Source of the DNA: an uncultured Roseovarius sp.
Lineage (GTDB): Bacteria > Pseudomonadota > Alphaproteobacteria > Rhodobacterales > Rhodobacteraceae
Assembly (NCBI GenBank): GCA_947496175.1
Contig: CANMBU010000001.1
Location: forward strand, 124,001 to 188,000
DNA: 64,000 nucleotides
Reading direction: 5' to 3'
Below the pieces are notes generated by a model. That model saw nothing but the letters and a program-made list of their open reading frames with translations, had not been told where the DNA came from and searched no databases. This document shows positions 42,322 through 52,016 of this stretch, piece after piece; the first letter of the stretch is position 1, and every line of letters begins with the position of its first letter. The translations under genes were made by a program, and so were the position numbers.

Positions 42322-42723
42322 ATGAGTACCGAGATGATGACAATCCGCCAGATGTGTGATGCGTTCCGCGTAACGCCTCGGACGCTGCGGTTTTACGAGT
42401 CCAAAGAGCTACTGTTCCCCAAGCGCGAAGGCCAGAAGCGCCTTTTCACCAAGCGCGACAGGGCCCGGCTAAAGCTAATCCTGCGCGGCAAGCGCTTTGG
42501 GTTTAGCCTGGAGGAAATTCGGCAATTGCTGAACCTCTATGACCGGGGCGATCAACAGCTGACGCAGCTCACACAGACCTATGAGGTTGCCAAATCGCGG
42601 CTCAATGATCTTGAGCGCCAGCGTGATGAACTGACCGCAGCTATTGATGATCTTAAAGACCAGATGAAGTGGGGCGAGAAGATGATCGCCTCGATCCGAC
42701 AAACACCGAAAGCAGCAGAGTAA
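42322..42723 (+). CDS. MerR-family regulator of fatty-acid/acyl-CoA genes, second copy
   Basis: A 133-residue MerR-type regulator (TIRQMCDAFRVTPRTLRFYE, then LKLILRGKRFGFSLEEIRQL), followed by a long coiled coil (LTQTYEVAKSRLNDLERQRD). It is a paralogue of the protein at 41751-42119 with a longer C-terminus. It is the first gene of the acyl-CoA dehydrogenase-thiolase-FadB operon, starting 41 bp before the first dehydrogenase gene. The TTACGT-type operator just upstream suggests autoregulation and operon control. Confidence 0.87.
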   Translation: MSTEMMTIRQMCDAFRVTPRTLRFYESKELLFPKREGQKRLFTKRDRARLKLILRGKRFGFSLEEIRQLLNLYDRGDQQLTQLTQTYEVAKSRLNDLERQRDELTAAIDDLKDQMKWGEKMIASIRQTPKAAE

Positions 42724-42763
42724 CTTCTGCCGCAAACTTGTGATGATTTAGGGAGACCACCAC

Positions 42764-44542
42764 ATGCCCAGCTACACAGCCCCCACCAAAGACATGGATT
42801 TCATTCTGCACAATGTGCTGAAAGTGTCCGAGCAAGACACCCCCGGCTATGCCGACCTGGACCGGGATTTCACATCGGCCATCCTGGAAGAAGCCGGCAA
42901 GCTGGCCTCTGAGGTTCTGGCCCCCTTGAATAGTGTTGGTGACACCGAAGGCTGTGTTCTGGAAAACGGCGTGGTGCGCACGCCCACGGGCTTCAAGGAT
43001 GCGTTTGAGCAAGTAAAAGCCGGTGGCTGGACCGGCATTGACCTGCCCGAAGAATATGGCGGGCAGAACATGCCATATATCATGTACACGGCCGTGGGCG
43101 AGACGTCTTCTGCCGCAAACCAGGCCTTCACGATGTATCAAGGTCTGACTCATGGCGCCGCATCAGCAATCCTTGCACATGGGTCCGAGGAGCAGAAGAC
43201 CACCTACCTGCCCAAGATGACCTCGTGCGAGTGGACCGGCACGATGAACCTCACCGAGCCGCATTGCGGCACGGACCTGGGCCTGATGCGCACCAAAGCG
43301 GTACCGCAAGACGATGGATCCTACAAAATCTCCGGGCAGAAGATTTTCATCTCGGCCGGTGAGCATGACATGGCCGACAATATCATTCACCTTGTGCTGG
43401 CCAAAATCCCCGGCGGACCAGAGGGTATCAAGGGCGTGAGCCTTTTCATCGTGCCCAAATTCATGGTCAATGAGGACGGCAGCCTTGGCGCACGCAACGG
43501 CGCGTCCTGCGGCAAGATTGAAGAGAAGATGGGCATCCACGGCAACTCGACCTGTGTGATGAACTACGATGAAGCGACAGGTTATCTGCTGGGCGAAGAG
43601 CACAAGGGCATGCGTGCGATGTTCACTATGATGAACGAGGCCCGCATCGGCGTGGGCATGCAGGGGCTGGCACAAGCCGAAGTGGCCTATCAAAACGCGC
43701 TGGAATACGCCAAGGATCGTCTGCAAGGACGTGCCGTGACCGGCGACGAAAACCCCGATGGCCCGGCCGATCCGCTGATCGTGCATCCCGATATCCGCCG
43801 CAACCTTTTGGACCAAAAGAGCTTTGTCGAAGGCGGCCGTGCCTTCCTGCTCTGGGGCAGTCAGATGATCGACCAATCCCACCGCGGTGGCGATGAAGCC
43901 GCCGAAGGTCTGGTGAGCCTGCTCACACCCATCATCAAGGGCTTTTTGACCGACGAAGGCTACGACATGACCGTTCAGGCCCAGCAAGTCTATGGCGGGC
44001 ATGGCTACATCGAGGAATGGGGCATGTCGCAATTCACCCGTGATGCGCGGATTGCCATGATCTATGAAGGGGCCAACGGTGTTCAGGCGCTGGACCTCGT
44101 AGGCCGCAAGCTGGCGCAGGATGGCGGCAAGCATGTGATGGCCTTCTTTGACATGGTCAAATCCTTCATCAAAGAGAACGAAGGCAACGAAGCGCTGAAG
44201 GCTGATTTCCTTGACCCCTTGAAAGAGGCGTCCAAGCACCTGCAGGCCGCTGGCATGTTCTTTATGCAGAATGGCATGAAGAACCCCAACGCAGCCCTCG
44301 CCGGATCCTATGATTTCATGCACCTCTTTGGGCATGTCTGCCTGGGCCTGATGTGGGCGCAGATGGGCAAGGCCGCGATGGAAGCGGTTGAGAGTGGCGA
44401 AGGCGACACGGCGTTCTACAAGACCAAAATCGCCACGGGCCGCTACTACATGAAGCGCCGCCTGCCCGCGACCTCCATGCATCTGACGCGCATCGAGAGC
44501 GGTGCCGACACGGTCATGGAGCTTGAAGCCGAGGCATTCTAA
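42764..44542 (+). CDS. Acyl-CoA dehydrogenase, large (DmdC/AcdA-like) type
   Basis: A 592-residue FAD enzyme longer than ordinary acyl-CoA dehydrogenases (about 380) because of an extra C-terminal domain. It starts [18 protein letters not shown], like the roseobacter DmdC group. The core shows [29 protein letters not shown] and [14 protein letters not shown], followed by [14 protein letters not shown] with the catalytic Glu region. It introduces a trans-2 double bond into an acyl-CoA. DmdC proteins act on 3-methylmercaptopropionyl-CoA; the operon partners (thiolase, FadB) favour general fatty-acid beta-oxidation here. Confidence 0.87.
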   Translation: MPSYTAPTKDMDFILHNVLKVSEQDTPGYADLDRDFTSAILEEAGKLASEVLAPLNSVGDTEGCVLENGVVRTPTGFKDAFEQVKAGGWTGIDLPEEYGGQNMPYIMYTAVGETSSAANQAFTMYQGLTHGAASAILAHGSEEQKTTYLPKMTSCEWTGTMNLTEPHCGTDLGLMRTKAVPQDDGSYKISGQKIFISAGEHDMADNIIHLVLAKIPGGPEGIKGVSLFIVPKFMVNEDGSLGARNGASCGKIEEKMGIHGNSTCVMNYDEATGYLLGEEHKGMRAMFTMMNEARIGVGMQGLAQAEVAYQNALEYAKDRLQGRAVTGDENPDGPADPLIVHPDIRRNLLDQKSFVEGGRAFLLWGSQMIDQSHRGGDEAAEGLVSLLTPIIKGFLTDEGYDMTVQAQQVYGGHGYIEEWGMSQFTRDARIAMIYEGANGVQALDLVGRKLAQDGGKHVMAFFDMVKSFIKENEGNEALKADFLDPLKEASKHLQAAGMFFMQNGMKNPNAALAGSYDFMHLFGHVCLGLMWAQMGKAAMEAVESGEGDTAFYKTKIATGRYYMKRRLPATSMHLTRIESGADTVMELEAEAF

Positions 44543-44600
44543 AGACAGATGGGGTGGGTTGAAATCCCACCCTACCCCGCAAGATGACTGGGAGGACATC

Positions 44601-44813
44601 ATGCCAAAACGCTTTCGCCTGACCCGGCGGTTTAACGCCGCGATGACCGAAGATGGCTATCGCCGCTTGCGCCGCTTTGCCCAGGAGGCTGGTCTGGATG
44701 AAGGCGAGGCGCTGTCCTTTCTCTTTGAAAATTTCGACAGCGTGATCAACGAAGACACGTTTGGTCACCGGCTCAGGCTCTTTAATTCAGAGCTTGAGGC
44801 GCGCAAGAAATAA
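44601..44813 (+). CDS. Small conserved-looking protein in the beta-oxidation operon
   Basis: A 70-residue basic and acidic protein (RFRLTRRFNAAMTEDGYRRL, later GEALSFLFENFDSVI), predicted helical. GGAGG lies five bases before the ATG at 44601, which supports translation; the in-frame ATG at 44502 lies inside the upstream gene. It sits between two acyl-CoA dehydrogenase genes. I do not recognise a family. An adaptor or regulator of one dehydrogenase is possible. Confidence 0.65.
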   Translation: MPKRFRLTRRFNAAMTEDGYRRLRRFAQEAGLDEGEALSFLFENFDSVINEDTFGHRLRLFNSELEARKK

Positions 44814-44825
44814 GGGATGGATGCG

Positions 44826-45965
44826 ATGTCGACATGGATGACAGACGAGCACCAGATGCTTGCGGAAATGACCTACAAGTTCATCTCAGAAGAATGGGGC
44901 CCGCATTTCGAGCGCTGGCGCAAGGACGGGATCATGGATCGCGAGACTTGGAATCAGGCGGGTGAGCTGGGCCTGCTTTGCCCCTCCATCCCCGAAGAAT
45001 ACGGCGGCGCAGGCGGTGATTTCGGCCATGAGGCGGTGATCTGTATGGAGCAAAGCCGCGCCAATCTGGCCAGCTGGGGCAATCCCATCCATTCGGGCAT
45101 CGTGGCGCATTATATTCTGGCCTATGGCTCGGAAGATCAAAAGAAACGCTGGTTGCCCAAGATGGTCTCGGGCGAGCTGGTTGGCGCATTGGCCATGACA
45201 GAACCGGGGGCCGGATCGGACCTTCAGTCGATGAAATCCAAGGCACTGCGAGATGGCAATTCATACCGGCTGAACGGGCAGAAAACCTTTATCACCAACG
45301 GCCAGCACGCCAATCTCATTATTGTAGCGGCCAAAACCGACCCAAAGGAAGGCGCCAAGGGTATTTCCATGGTGGTGGTGGAAACCGACGGCGCGACAGG
45401 GTTCACCCGAGGCCGCAATCTCGACAAGAACGGGCTGAAGGCGGGCGATACATCCGAGCTCTTCTTTGACAATGTAGAAGTGCCGCCGGAGAACATTCTA
45501 GGCGGCGAGGAAGGCCGCGGGTTCTACCAGATGATGGAGCAACTGCCGCAGGAACGCCTAATCATCGCCTGTGGCGCGCAAGGCGCTCTGGAAGGCGGCG
45601 TGGATCGCACGATTGCCTATACCAAAGAGCGCGAAGCCTTTGGCGGGCCGATCTTTGAGAAGTTCCAGACAATCCGCTTCACGCTGACGGAATGCCTGAC
45701 CAAAACCAAGGTCGCGCGGGCGTTTCTGGACGAGTGCATCGCCGAACATCTTGAAGGCAACCTCAGCGTGGAAAAAGCCGCGATGGCGAAATACTGGCTC
45801 ACCGACACGCAGTTTGAGGTGCTCGATACCTGCGTACAACTGCATGGCGGCTATGGCTATATGGCCGAATATGACATTGCCGAAATGTGGGCCGATGCCC
45901 GCGTGCAGCGCATCTATGGCGGCACGAATGAGATCATGAAAGAACTTATTTCGAGGTCGTTGTGA
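44826..45965 (+). CDS. Acyl-CoA dehydrogenase, standard size
   Basis: A 379-residue acyl-CoA dehydrogenase. [15 protein letters not shown] binds FAD/substrate, [13 protein letters not shown] is the conserved FAD strand, and [18 protein letters not shown] then [17 protein letters not shown] complete the C-terminal helices. It resembles the medium/long-chain group near FadE-type enzymes of proteobacteria. ATG 44826 is preferred because AAGGG lies nine bases upstream; ATG 44817 touches the previous stop. Its stop overlaps the next gene (GTGA). Confidence 0.9.
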   Translation: MSTWMTDEHQMLAEMTYKFISEEWGPHFERWRKDGIMDRETWNQAGELGLLCPSIPEEYGGAGGDFGHEAVICMEQSRANLASWGNPIHSGIVAHYILAYGSEDQKKRWLPKMVSGELVGALAMTEPGAGSDLQSMKSKALRDGNSYRLNGQKTFITNGQHANLIIVAAKTDPKEGAKGISMVVVETDGATGFTRGRNLDKNGLKAGDTSELFFDNVEVPPENILGGEEGRGFYQMMEQLPQERLIIACGAQGALEGGVDRTIAYTKEREAFGGPIFEKFQTIRFTLTECLTKTKVARAFLDECIAEHLEGNLSVEKAAMAKYWLTDTQFEVLDTCVQLHGGYGYMAEYDIAEMWADARVQRIYGGTNEIMKELISRSL

Positions 45966-46519
45966 GGACAAAAGTGTTAAAGCATGTTTTCATAGTTTTT
46001 TGCGCTGCTGTTTTTCTTGCAGGCCAAACACTTGCGTTCGAACTTTCTACAACGGAAAGAACTAGCCTTACAAAACGACTGACTGATTTTCAGGACGCTA
46101 TGCGGTTCGAAACCTATTCCGATCTGGTGTTCATGATGCCAATGAAATTTTCCAAAACGTTGGCATCGAGTGCAGGCGTGAGTGTGGCCGGTTTAAGCAT
46201 CGCGGTACAACAACAAATGAAAGCTGTTTTCTCTCAAGCCGAATTGGAAATGTTCGAATTCGACGAAAAAAACATGGTTGTTGGCCAAAGTGAAACCCAA
46301 CGCTCTTATGCTCTAATACCGACCAAAACAGTTATCAAATACTCCAATAACAGTGAAGAAACTAACAGTACAACTCTGGCTTTCGTAGAAGGTGATCGGT
46401 GGTCTCTAATCAGCATCGACACCGCCCCTGAAGCCGAGCTGCTGAGAGAACTGTACCCCGACTTAGCAAATATTGAGTTTCCCGAGACCACCGTGAAGAT
46501 TCTTGACCAGACCAGATAA
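45962..46519 (+). CDS. Secreted protein of unknown function, AT-rich insertion in the operon
   Basis: A 185-residue protein starting at GTG 45962, overlapping the dehydrogenase stop. The signal peptide is clear ([18 protein letters not shown]). The mature part ([31 protein letters not shown] strands, [13 protein letters not shown]) resembles small periplasmic alpha/beta domains but matches no family I know. Base and codon use differ sharply from the neighbours: many A/T-ending codons in a GC-rich operon. This suggests recent arrival. It would be exported, so it is unlikely to take part in beta-oxidation. Confidence 0.7.
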   Translation: MRTKVLKHVFIVFCAAVFLAGQTLAFELSTTERTSLTKRLTDFQDAMRFETYSDLVFMMPMKFSKTLASSAGVSVAGLSIAVQQQMKAVFSQAELEMFEFDEKNMVVGQSETQRSYALIPTKTVIKYSNNSEETNSTTLAFVEGDRWSLISIDTAPEAELLRELYPDLANIEFPETTVKILDQTR

Positions 46520-46533
46520 CGAAAGACTACAAA

Positions 46534-47172
46534 ATGACCATCAAACTCTACTGCTTTGGCGAGAGCGGCAATGCCTATAAGGCAGCTCTGGCGCTGGAAT
46601 TGTCCGGTCTCGACTGGGAGCCGGTGAAGGTGGATTTCTTTGGCGGTGAGACGCGCAGTGAGGCCTATCGCCAGGACGTCAACGAGATGGGCGAAGCACC
46701 GGTTCTGGTGGATGGCGATTTCAAGACCAGCCAGTCAGGCGCGATTCAGGCCTATGTGACAGAGAAATCCGGCAAGTTTGGCGGCAAGGATCATGCCGAG
46801 AACTACGAGATATTCCGCTGGGTTTTGTGGGACAATCACAAGCTTTCGTCACAGGCCGGCATGACGCGGTTTTTGATGAACTTTTTGCCCGAGGACAAAC
46901 GCCCCGCAGAGGTGATTGGATTTATGCAAGGGCGTCTTAAGACGGCCTTTGAGACGCTCAACACCCGGCTTGAGGGCCGCGACTGGATCGTCGGTGATCA
47001 GATCAGCAATGCCGACATTTCCTGTTGCGGATATCTCTTTTACGCCGAACCCTTCGGCTTTGATCGCGCCGACTGGCCCAATATCGACCGCTGGCTTGGC
47101 AAAATTGAAGCCACCCCCGGCTGGAAACACCCCTATGACCTGATGCCCGGCAGCCCGGCTGACCGCGCCTGA
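46534..47172 (+). CDS. Glutathione S-transferase family protein
   Basis: A 212-residue GST. The thioredoxin-like N-domain has LYCFGESGNAYKAALALEL and NEMGEAPVLVDGDFKTSQSG (cis-Pro and Ser-Gly glutathione site). The helical C-domain has ADISCCGYLFY. The function in this operon is unclear; detoxification of reactive unsaturated acyl products or a stress role are options. It starts 14 bp after the AT-rich gene and 15 bp before the thiolase gene. Confidence 0.87.
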   Translation: MTIKLYCFGESGNAYKAALALELSGLDWEPVKVDFFGGETRSEAYRQDVNEMGEAPVLVDGDFKTSQSGAIQAYVTEKSGKFGGKDHAENYEIFRWVLWDNHKLSSQAGMTRFLMNFLPEDKRPAEVIGFMQGRLKTAFETLNTRLEGRDWIVGDQISNADISCCGYLFYAEPFGFDRADWPNIDRWLGKIEATPGWKHPYDLMPGSPADRA

Positions 47173-47187
47173 ACCAAGGAGACCTCT

Positions 47188-48399
47188 ATGTCTGACGCTT
47201 TTATCTACGACGCCGTGCGCACCCCGCGCGGCAAGGGCCGCAAGGACGGCGCTTTGCACGAAGTGACGGCCGTTCGGCTGAGCACGCAGGTGCTCAATGC
47301 GCTGAAGGACCGCAATGGTCTGGATGGTCATGCTGTTGAAGACGTAATCTGGGGCAATGTCACACAGGTGATGGAGCAAGGTGGCTGTCTGGCACGCACG
47401 GCGGTTCTTGCCTCTGATCTGGACGAATCCATACCCGGCCTTGCCATCAACCGGTTCTGTGCCTCGGGCATGGAGGCCGTGAACCTGGCCGCCAATCAGG
47501 TCAAGGGCGGGGCCGGTGAGGCCTATATCGCCGGCGGTGTTGAGATGATGGGCCGTGTGCCTATGGGCAGTGACGGCGCGGCGATCGCCGTGGACCCCAG
47601 CGTGGCGATGGAAACCTATTTCGTGCCCCAAGGCATCAGCGCCGACATTATCGCGACCGAATACGGGTTTACCCGCGATGAGACGGATCAGCTTGCCATG
47701 GCCAGTCAGCAGCGCGCGAAAGCCGCCTGGGACGACAAACGGTTTGAGAAATCGATCATCGAGGTGAAAGACCAGAACGGGCTGACCATTCTGGACCATG
47801 ATGAATACATGCGTCCCGGCACGGACATGCAATCCCTGGGCGGCTTGAACCCGGCGTTCCAGCAGATGGGCGAGATGATGCCGGGCTTTGATGCCGTGGC
47901 CAAGCTCAAGTACCCGCATCTGGAAAAGATCAACCATGTGCACCATGCAGGCAATTCATCCGGTATCGTGGACGGCTCTGCCGGGGTGCTCATTGGCAAT
48001 GCGGAATTTGGCAAGAAATACGGGCTGAAGCCGCGCGCGCGCATTCGCCAGACCTGCAAGATCGGCACTGATCCTGTGATCATGCTCACAGGGCCTGTAC
48101 CTGCGACCGAAAAAATCCTGGCCGATAGCGGCATGAAGATTTCCGATATTGATCTTTTTGAGGTGAATGAGGCCTTTGCCAGCGTTGTGCTGCGCTTCCA
48201 ACAGGCGTTTGACGTGGACCCAGAGCTTGTGAACGTCAATGGCGGCTCGATTGCCATGGGGCACCCGCTGGGAGCGACTGGCGCGATCATCATCGGCACA
48301 TTGCTGGATGAGCTGGAACGCACCGATAAAGAAGTTGGCCTTGCCACGCTGTGCATCGCGTCGGGCATGGGTGCCGCCACGATCATCGAGCGGGTCTGA
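47188..48399 (+). CDS. fadA: Acetyl-CoA acyltransferase (thiolase)
   Basis: A 403-residue thiolase. Cys in NRFCASGMEAVN is the acyl-accepting residue; the C-terminal GGSIAMGHPLGATGA (His) and LCIASGMGAATIIE (Cys) complete the active site. It cleaves 3-ketoacyl-CoA to acetyl-CoA and a shortened acyl-CoA, the last beta-oxidation step, as partner of the FadB encoded two genes downstream. AAGGAG precedes the ATG. Its TGA overlaps the cupin gene. Confidence 0.93.
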   Translation: MSDAFIYDAVRTPRGKGRKDGALHEVTAVRLSTQVLNALKDRNGLDGHAVEDVIWGNVTQVMEQGGCLARTAVLASDLDESIPGLAINRFCASGMEAVNLAANQVKGGAGEAYIAGGVEMMGRVPMGSDGAAIAVDPSVAMETYFVPQGISADIIATEYGFTRDETDQLAMASQQRAKAAWDDKRFEKSIIEVKDQNGLTILDHDEYMRPGTDMQSLGGLNPAFQQMGEMMPGFDAVAKLKYPHLEKINHVHHAGNSSGIVDGSAGVLIGNAEFGKKYGLKPRARIRQTCKIGTDPVIMLTGPVPATEKILADSGMKISDIDLFEVNEAFASVVLRFQQAFDVDPELVNVNGGSIAMGHPLGATGAIIIGTLLDELERTDKEVGLATLCIASGMGAATIIERV

Positions 48400-48884
48400 T
48401 GCCGAAGCTTGATCTCTCAGCCATCCCGGCCAAAACCGGATCGGGCTATCCGGGCAAACTGGCGGACGGGTTTGAAGCCCGCTCTGTTCAGGCGCTCGGC
48501 GATGCGGGCGGGCTCACGCAATATGGCGTGAACCTTGTGCGCCTCGCGCCCGGTGCGGCCTCGTCCTTGCGGCATTACCACATGCAGCAGGATGAGTTCG
48601 TGATGGTGACCAAAGGGGTCTGCACGCTCATTGATGATGCCGGCACGCATCAGTTGGGGGTGGGCGAATGCGCCACCTTCCCGGCCGGTGAGGCCAACGG
48701 CCATCATCTTGTGAATAGAACCGACGCGCCCGCCGCCTTTCTGGTGGTGGGCACGCGGACCAAAACCGAAACCGGGTACTACAGCGACATCGACATGATG
48801 GTGACGTTCGATGAGGCCGGTTTTTCCTTTACCCGCAAAGACGGCAGCCCGCTGACGGCTGACCAGACCGGAGAAGACACATGA
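48399..48884 (+). CDS. Cupin-domain protein
   Basis: A 161-residue single cupin. LRHYHMQQDEFVMVTKG (metal-binding His, His, Glu) and FPAGEANGHHLVN (third His) form the two cupin motifs. It is wedged between thiolase and fadB with overlaps on both sides (TGATG and ATGA), so it is strictly coexpressed with beta-oxidation. No reaction is known; a sensing or small enzymatic role on an acyl or sugar derivative is possible. Confidence 0.85.
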   Translation: MPKLDLSAIPAKTGSGYPGKLADGFEARSVQALGDAGGLTQYGVNLVRLAPGAASSLRHYHMQQDEFVMVTKGVCTLIDDAGTHQLGVGECATFPAGEANGHHLVNRTDAPAAFLVVGTRTKTETGYYSDIDMMVTFDEAGFSFTRKDGSPLTADQTGEDT

Positions 48885-51079
48885 CTGATTTCACAATGGA
48901 AAAAGGCGCCGATGGCGTTGCGATCATCACCTGGGACACCGTTGGCAAGTCCATGAACGTGATGAACCAGCAGGGGTTCGACGATCTTGAGGCACTGATT
49001 GACGACGCATTGGCGGATGATGCGGTGAAGGGTGTGATCCTCACTTCGGGCAAGGACGGCTCGTTTGCTGGCGGCATGGACCTCAACATCATTTCGAAGA
49101 TGAAAGAAATGGCAGGCGACAACCCCGCCAAAGGTTTATTTGAAGGTCTGATGAAATCCCACACCTTCCTGCGCAAGATTGAGCGCGCGGGCATGGACCC
49201 CAAGACCAACAAGGGCGGCAAGCCGATTGCCTGCTGCCTGCCGGGCACGGCGCTTGGCATTGGTCTGGAAATTCCGCTGGCCTGTCACCGGATTTTCGCC
49301 GCAGATAACCCAAAGGCCAAAATCGGCCTGCCCGAGATCATGGTGGGTATATTCCCCGGCATGGGTGGCACCACGCGTCTGGTGCGCAAGATGGGTGCGA
49401 TTGCGGCGGCACCACTCTTGCTGGAAGGCAAGCTGAACAATCCACAAAAAGCCAAATCCGCTGGTGTTGTCGATGAGGTTGTGCCTGCAGATGAGCTCAT
49501 TGAGAAGGCGCGCGAATGGGTCCTGAGCGAGCCGAGTATCGTCAAGCCTTGGGACGAGAAAGGCTACAAGATGCCCGGTGGCGCACCCTATCATCCGGCG
49601 GGGTTCATGAACTTTGTCGGTGCTTCGGCCATGGTCAATGGCAAGACCCAAGGTGCGTTCCCGGCGGCCAAGGCGCTTTTGAGCGCGGTGTACGAAGGCG
49701 CGCTGGTGCCGTTTGACACGGCTCTCAAGATCGAAGCGCGGTGGTTCACCAATGTGCTGATGAACCCATCCTCAAGCGCCATGATCCGCAGCCTCTTCAT
49801 CAACAAGGAAGCGCTGGAGAAAGGTGCCAACCGCCCCGACGTGGCCGACCAGACTGTCAAGAAAGTTGGCGTCATGGGCGCGGGCATGATGGGGGCTGGT
49901 ATCGCGTTGGTCTCGGCTCAGGCCGGGATGGAGGTTGTGCTGATTGATCAGAAACAAGAGGCCGCGGACAAGGGCAAAGCCTATTCCGAGGCGTATATGG
50001 ACAAGGGCATCAAGCGCGGCAAGGCAACCGAAGAAAAGAAAGCCGCCCTGCTCGACCGGATCACAGCGACGACGGATTACAGCGCCCTGAAAGGTGCAGA
50101 CCTGATTATCGAGGCCGTGTTTGAGGACCCCGGTGTCAAAGCCGACGTGACCAAGAACGTGCTCGAAGCGGTTGGCGACGACGTGATCTTTGCCACCAAC
50201 ACCTCGACCCTGCCAATCACCGAGCTGGCCAAGGCCTCAAGCAATCCAGAGAACTTCATCGGCATTCACTTCTTCTCGCCGGTGGAAAAGATGTTCCTGG
50301 TCGAGATCATCAAGGGACAGAAAACCGGCGAACGTGCTGTCGCCAAAGCGCTCGACTATGTGCGACAGATCAAGAAGACCCCGATTGTCGTGAATGATGC
50401 GCGGTTCTTCTACTGCAACCGCTGCATCATTCCGTATATCAACGAAGGCATCCGCATGGTGGCCGAGGGCGTGGCCCCTGCCCTGATCGACAATGCCGCG
50501 CGTCAGCTGGGTTTCCCGGTGGGACCCCTGCAACTGGTCGATGAAACCTCGATTGATCTGGGGGCAAAGATTGCCCGCGCGACCAGGGCCGCGATGGGCG
50601 ATGAGTATCCTGATGGTGCTGTGGATGACGTGATCTTCTGGATGGAAGAACAGGGTCGTCTGGGCCGCAAGACCAGCGCAGGTTTCTTCGACTATGACGA
50701 GAAAGGCAAGCGTTTGGGATATTGGGATGGTCTTGAAGCGCAGTACCCGCGTGCTGATGAGCAGCCTGATCTTGTGGAAGTGCAGCATCGTTTGATGTTC
50801 GCCCAAGTCCTCGAAGCGGTGCGGGCACTGGAAGAAGGCGTGCTGGAAGACATCCGCGAGGGCGATGTGGGCGCGATCCTGGCCTGGGGCTTTGCGCCTT
50901 GGTCCGGTGGCCCGTTTGCCTGGCTCGACATCATTGGCGCGCCATATGCCGCCGAACGGTGCGATGCGCTCACCAAAGAGTATGGCGCACGGTTTGAAAC
51001 GCCTGCGCTCTTGCGCGAGATGGCGGACAAAGGCCAGAGCTTTTACGAGCGGTTCAGCACACAGGCCGAAGCGGCGTAA
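48881..51079 (+). CDS. fadB: Multifunctional FadB/FadJ: enoyl-CoA hydratase and 3-hydroxyacyl-CoA dehydrogenase
   Basis: A 732-residue fusion enzyme. The N-terminal crotonase domain (about 1-190) has SGKDGSFAGGMDL and the catalytic-loop region GTALGIGLEIPLAC. The NAD-binding domain begins near 325 with VGVMGAGMMGAGIALVSAQAG, and IGIHFFSPVEKMFLVEII carries the His of the dehydrogenase. C-terminal helical domains follow to the end. It hydrates enoyl-CoA and oxidises 3-hydroxyacyl-CoA. It is last in the operon and is followed by a strong hairpin. Confidence 0.94.
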   Translation: MTDFTMEKGADGVAIITWDTVGKSMNVMNQQGFDDLEALIDDALADDAVKGVILTSGKDGSFAGGMDLNIISKMKEMAGDNPAKGLFEGLMKSHTFLRKIERAGMDPKTNKGGKPIACCLPGTALGIGLEIPLACHRIFAADNPKAKIGLPEIMVGIFPGMGGTTRLVRKMGAIAAAPLLLEGKLNNPQKAKSAGVVDEVVPADELIEKAREWVLSEPSIVKPWDEKGYKMPGGAPYHPAGFMNFVGASAMVNGKTQGAFPAAKALLSAVYEGALVPFDTALKIEARWFTNVLMNPSSSAMIRSLFINKEALEKGANRPDVADQTVKKVGVMGAGMMGAGIALVSAQAGMEVVLIDQKQEAADKGKAYSEAYMDKGIKRGKATEEKKAALLDRITATTDYSALKGADLIIEAVFEDPGVKADVTKNVLEAVGDDVIFATNTSTLPITELAKASSNPENFIGIHFFSPVEKMFLVEIIKGQKTGERAVAKALDYVRQIKKTPIVVNDARFFYCNRCIIPYINEGIRMVAEGVAPALIDNAARQLGFPVGPLQLVDETSIDLGAKIARATRAAMGDEYPDGAVDDVIFWMEEQGRLGRKTSAGFFDYDEKGKRLGYWDGLEAQYPRADEQPDLVEVQHRLMFAQVLEAVRALEEGVLEDIREGDVGAILAWGFAPWSGGPFAWLDIIGAPYAAERCDALTKEYGARFETPALLREMADKGQSFYERFSTQAEAA

Positions 51080-51104
51080 AAGAGACCTTGTCAGTAAAAG
51101 AAAA

Positions 51105-51135
51105 ACCCGCGCGGTGCTCTACTCACCGCGCGGGT
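51105..51135. terminator. Bidirectional hairpin terminator
   Basis: ACCCGCGCGGTG (51105-51116) pairs perfectly with CACCGCGCGGGT (51124-51135), loop of seven. On the minus strand it is followed by a T-rich run (the AAAAGAAAAA seen at 51096-51105), so it ends the Hint gene well and can also stop fadB transcripts. Confidence 0.85.
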
Positions 51136-51166
51136 CAAATGTTCCGCCGATCCTGGGGAAGATCGG

Positions 51167-51847
51167 TTAGGCCGGAACAGCCGCAGCCCCAAATCCCTGG
51201 GGGTGGTACGTGCAAGCTGCGGAGTCTTGGTCGCCCAGATGCTCGGCGAGATAACGCGCCTCGTGCATGGGCAGAGCGGAATAGGATGTGGTTTGGGTTG
51301 TCACCAGTTCTGGTGGCGTGTCGTCAAATGCAGGACAGAACAGCAACGCGCCGCTCTGCGAATACACCACCTGTTCTTGGCTGAAATGCAAAAGCACGAC
51401 GAAATAGGCATGTTCTGGTGGTGTACGTTTGACCCCCCGGAGACCCTCAGTCGCACCTGCTGGAATGAGTGTGAACGGGTCACCGAAAAGTGCCTCGGCC
51501 GCATCGCTTTCGATCATCAGGTTTTGGCCCGGCAGCACATGCGTTGTCGCGCGATTGCCAAGCGCTTTGGCCGGAATTTCCAGAGGCCAGAAGCGAGACG
51601 GGCATGTGCCCTTGCCATCCCAAAGGCGAATGAGATCCACCTTGGTCACTTCTTGCAGGCCACAATCAAAGGTTAAGACCTCATCACCGACACCGATGGT
51701 TTGCACAGGGCTCCAACCTACGGGTGTGGCCACACGTGTTCCCGACAAGAGACCCGCAAGTTGAGTCTCCTGATGTTCGATAGGCTGAGGGAGATTTGAT
51801 CCGACCACAGACTTCTTTTTTAATTCGCCAACCTTCTGATTGAGCAT
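51167..51847 (-). CDS. Hint-domain protein lacking the expected catalytic residues
   Basis: A 226-residue protein. LSGTRVATPVGWSPVQTIGVGDEVLTFD is the hallmark start of the Hint_2 domain, here at about residues 33-60 (given in full only by position), followed by HVLPGQNLMI and the AEALFGDPFTLIPAG segment. In active Hint_2 domains the first residue is Cys and an S-P-x-H motif is present; here these read Leu and L-P-G-Q-N. Self-cleavage is therefore unlikely. Many Rhodobacterales carry Hint_2 domains in large secreted proteins, whereas this one stands almost alone without a signal peptide. Likely a decayed or repurposed module. Confidence 0.75.
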   Translation of the reverse strand: MLNQKVGELKKKSVVGSNLPQPIEHQETQLAGLLSGTRVATPVGWSPVQTIGVGDEVLTFDCGLQEVTKVDLIRLWDGKGTCPSRFWPLEIPAKALGNRATTHVLPGQNLMIESDAAEALFGDPFTLIPAGATEGLRGVKRTPPEHAYFVVLLHFSQEQVVYSQSGALLFCPAFDDTPPELVTTQTTSYSALPMHEARYLAEHLGDQDSAACTYHPQGFGAAAVPA

Positions 51848-52016
51848 CCCGTTTCCCCAATGAGTACCGGTGAACCGACAAAACAGACGTGATCAAAAGG
51901 CATGATTCGAAGGTCAGGCATTTGCCCGAAAGGTGTTCGAATTGTGGCATTGTTTCGGCGTGTGAACAGTCTGGTTCATTTGAATAGGATTCTGCTTAAT
52001 TCAGAAACAAAGGCGA

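Noticed and set aside
43163..44602. 479-codon open frame on the minus strand
   Set aside because: It mirrors the large acyl-CoA dehydrogenase gene, is rich in His/Gly/Val without motifs, and has no ribosome site.
46849..47946. 365-codon open frame on the minus strand
   Set aside because: Antisense to the GST and thiolase genes, whose motifs are clear; the product has no recognisable domain.
51167..51847. Intein or active self-cleaving Hint protein
   Set aside because: The required Cys at the first position and the downstream His motif are absent.
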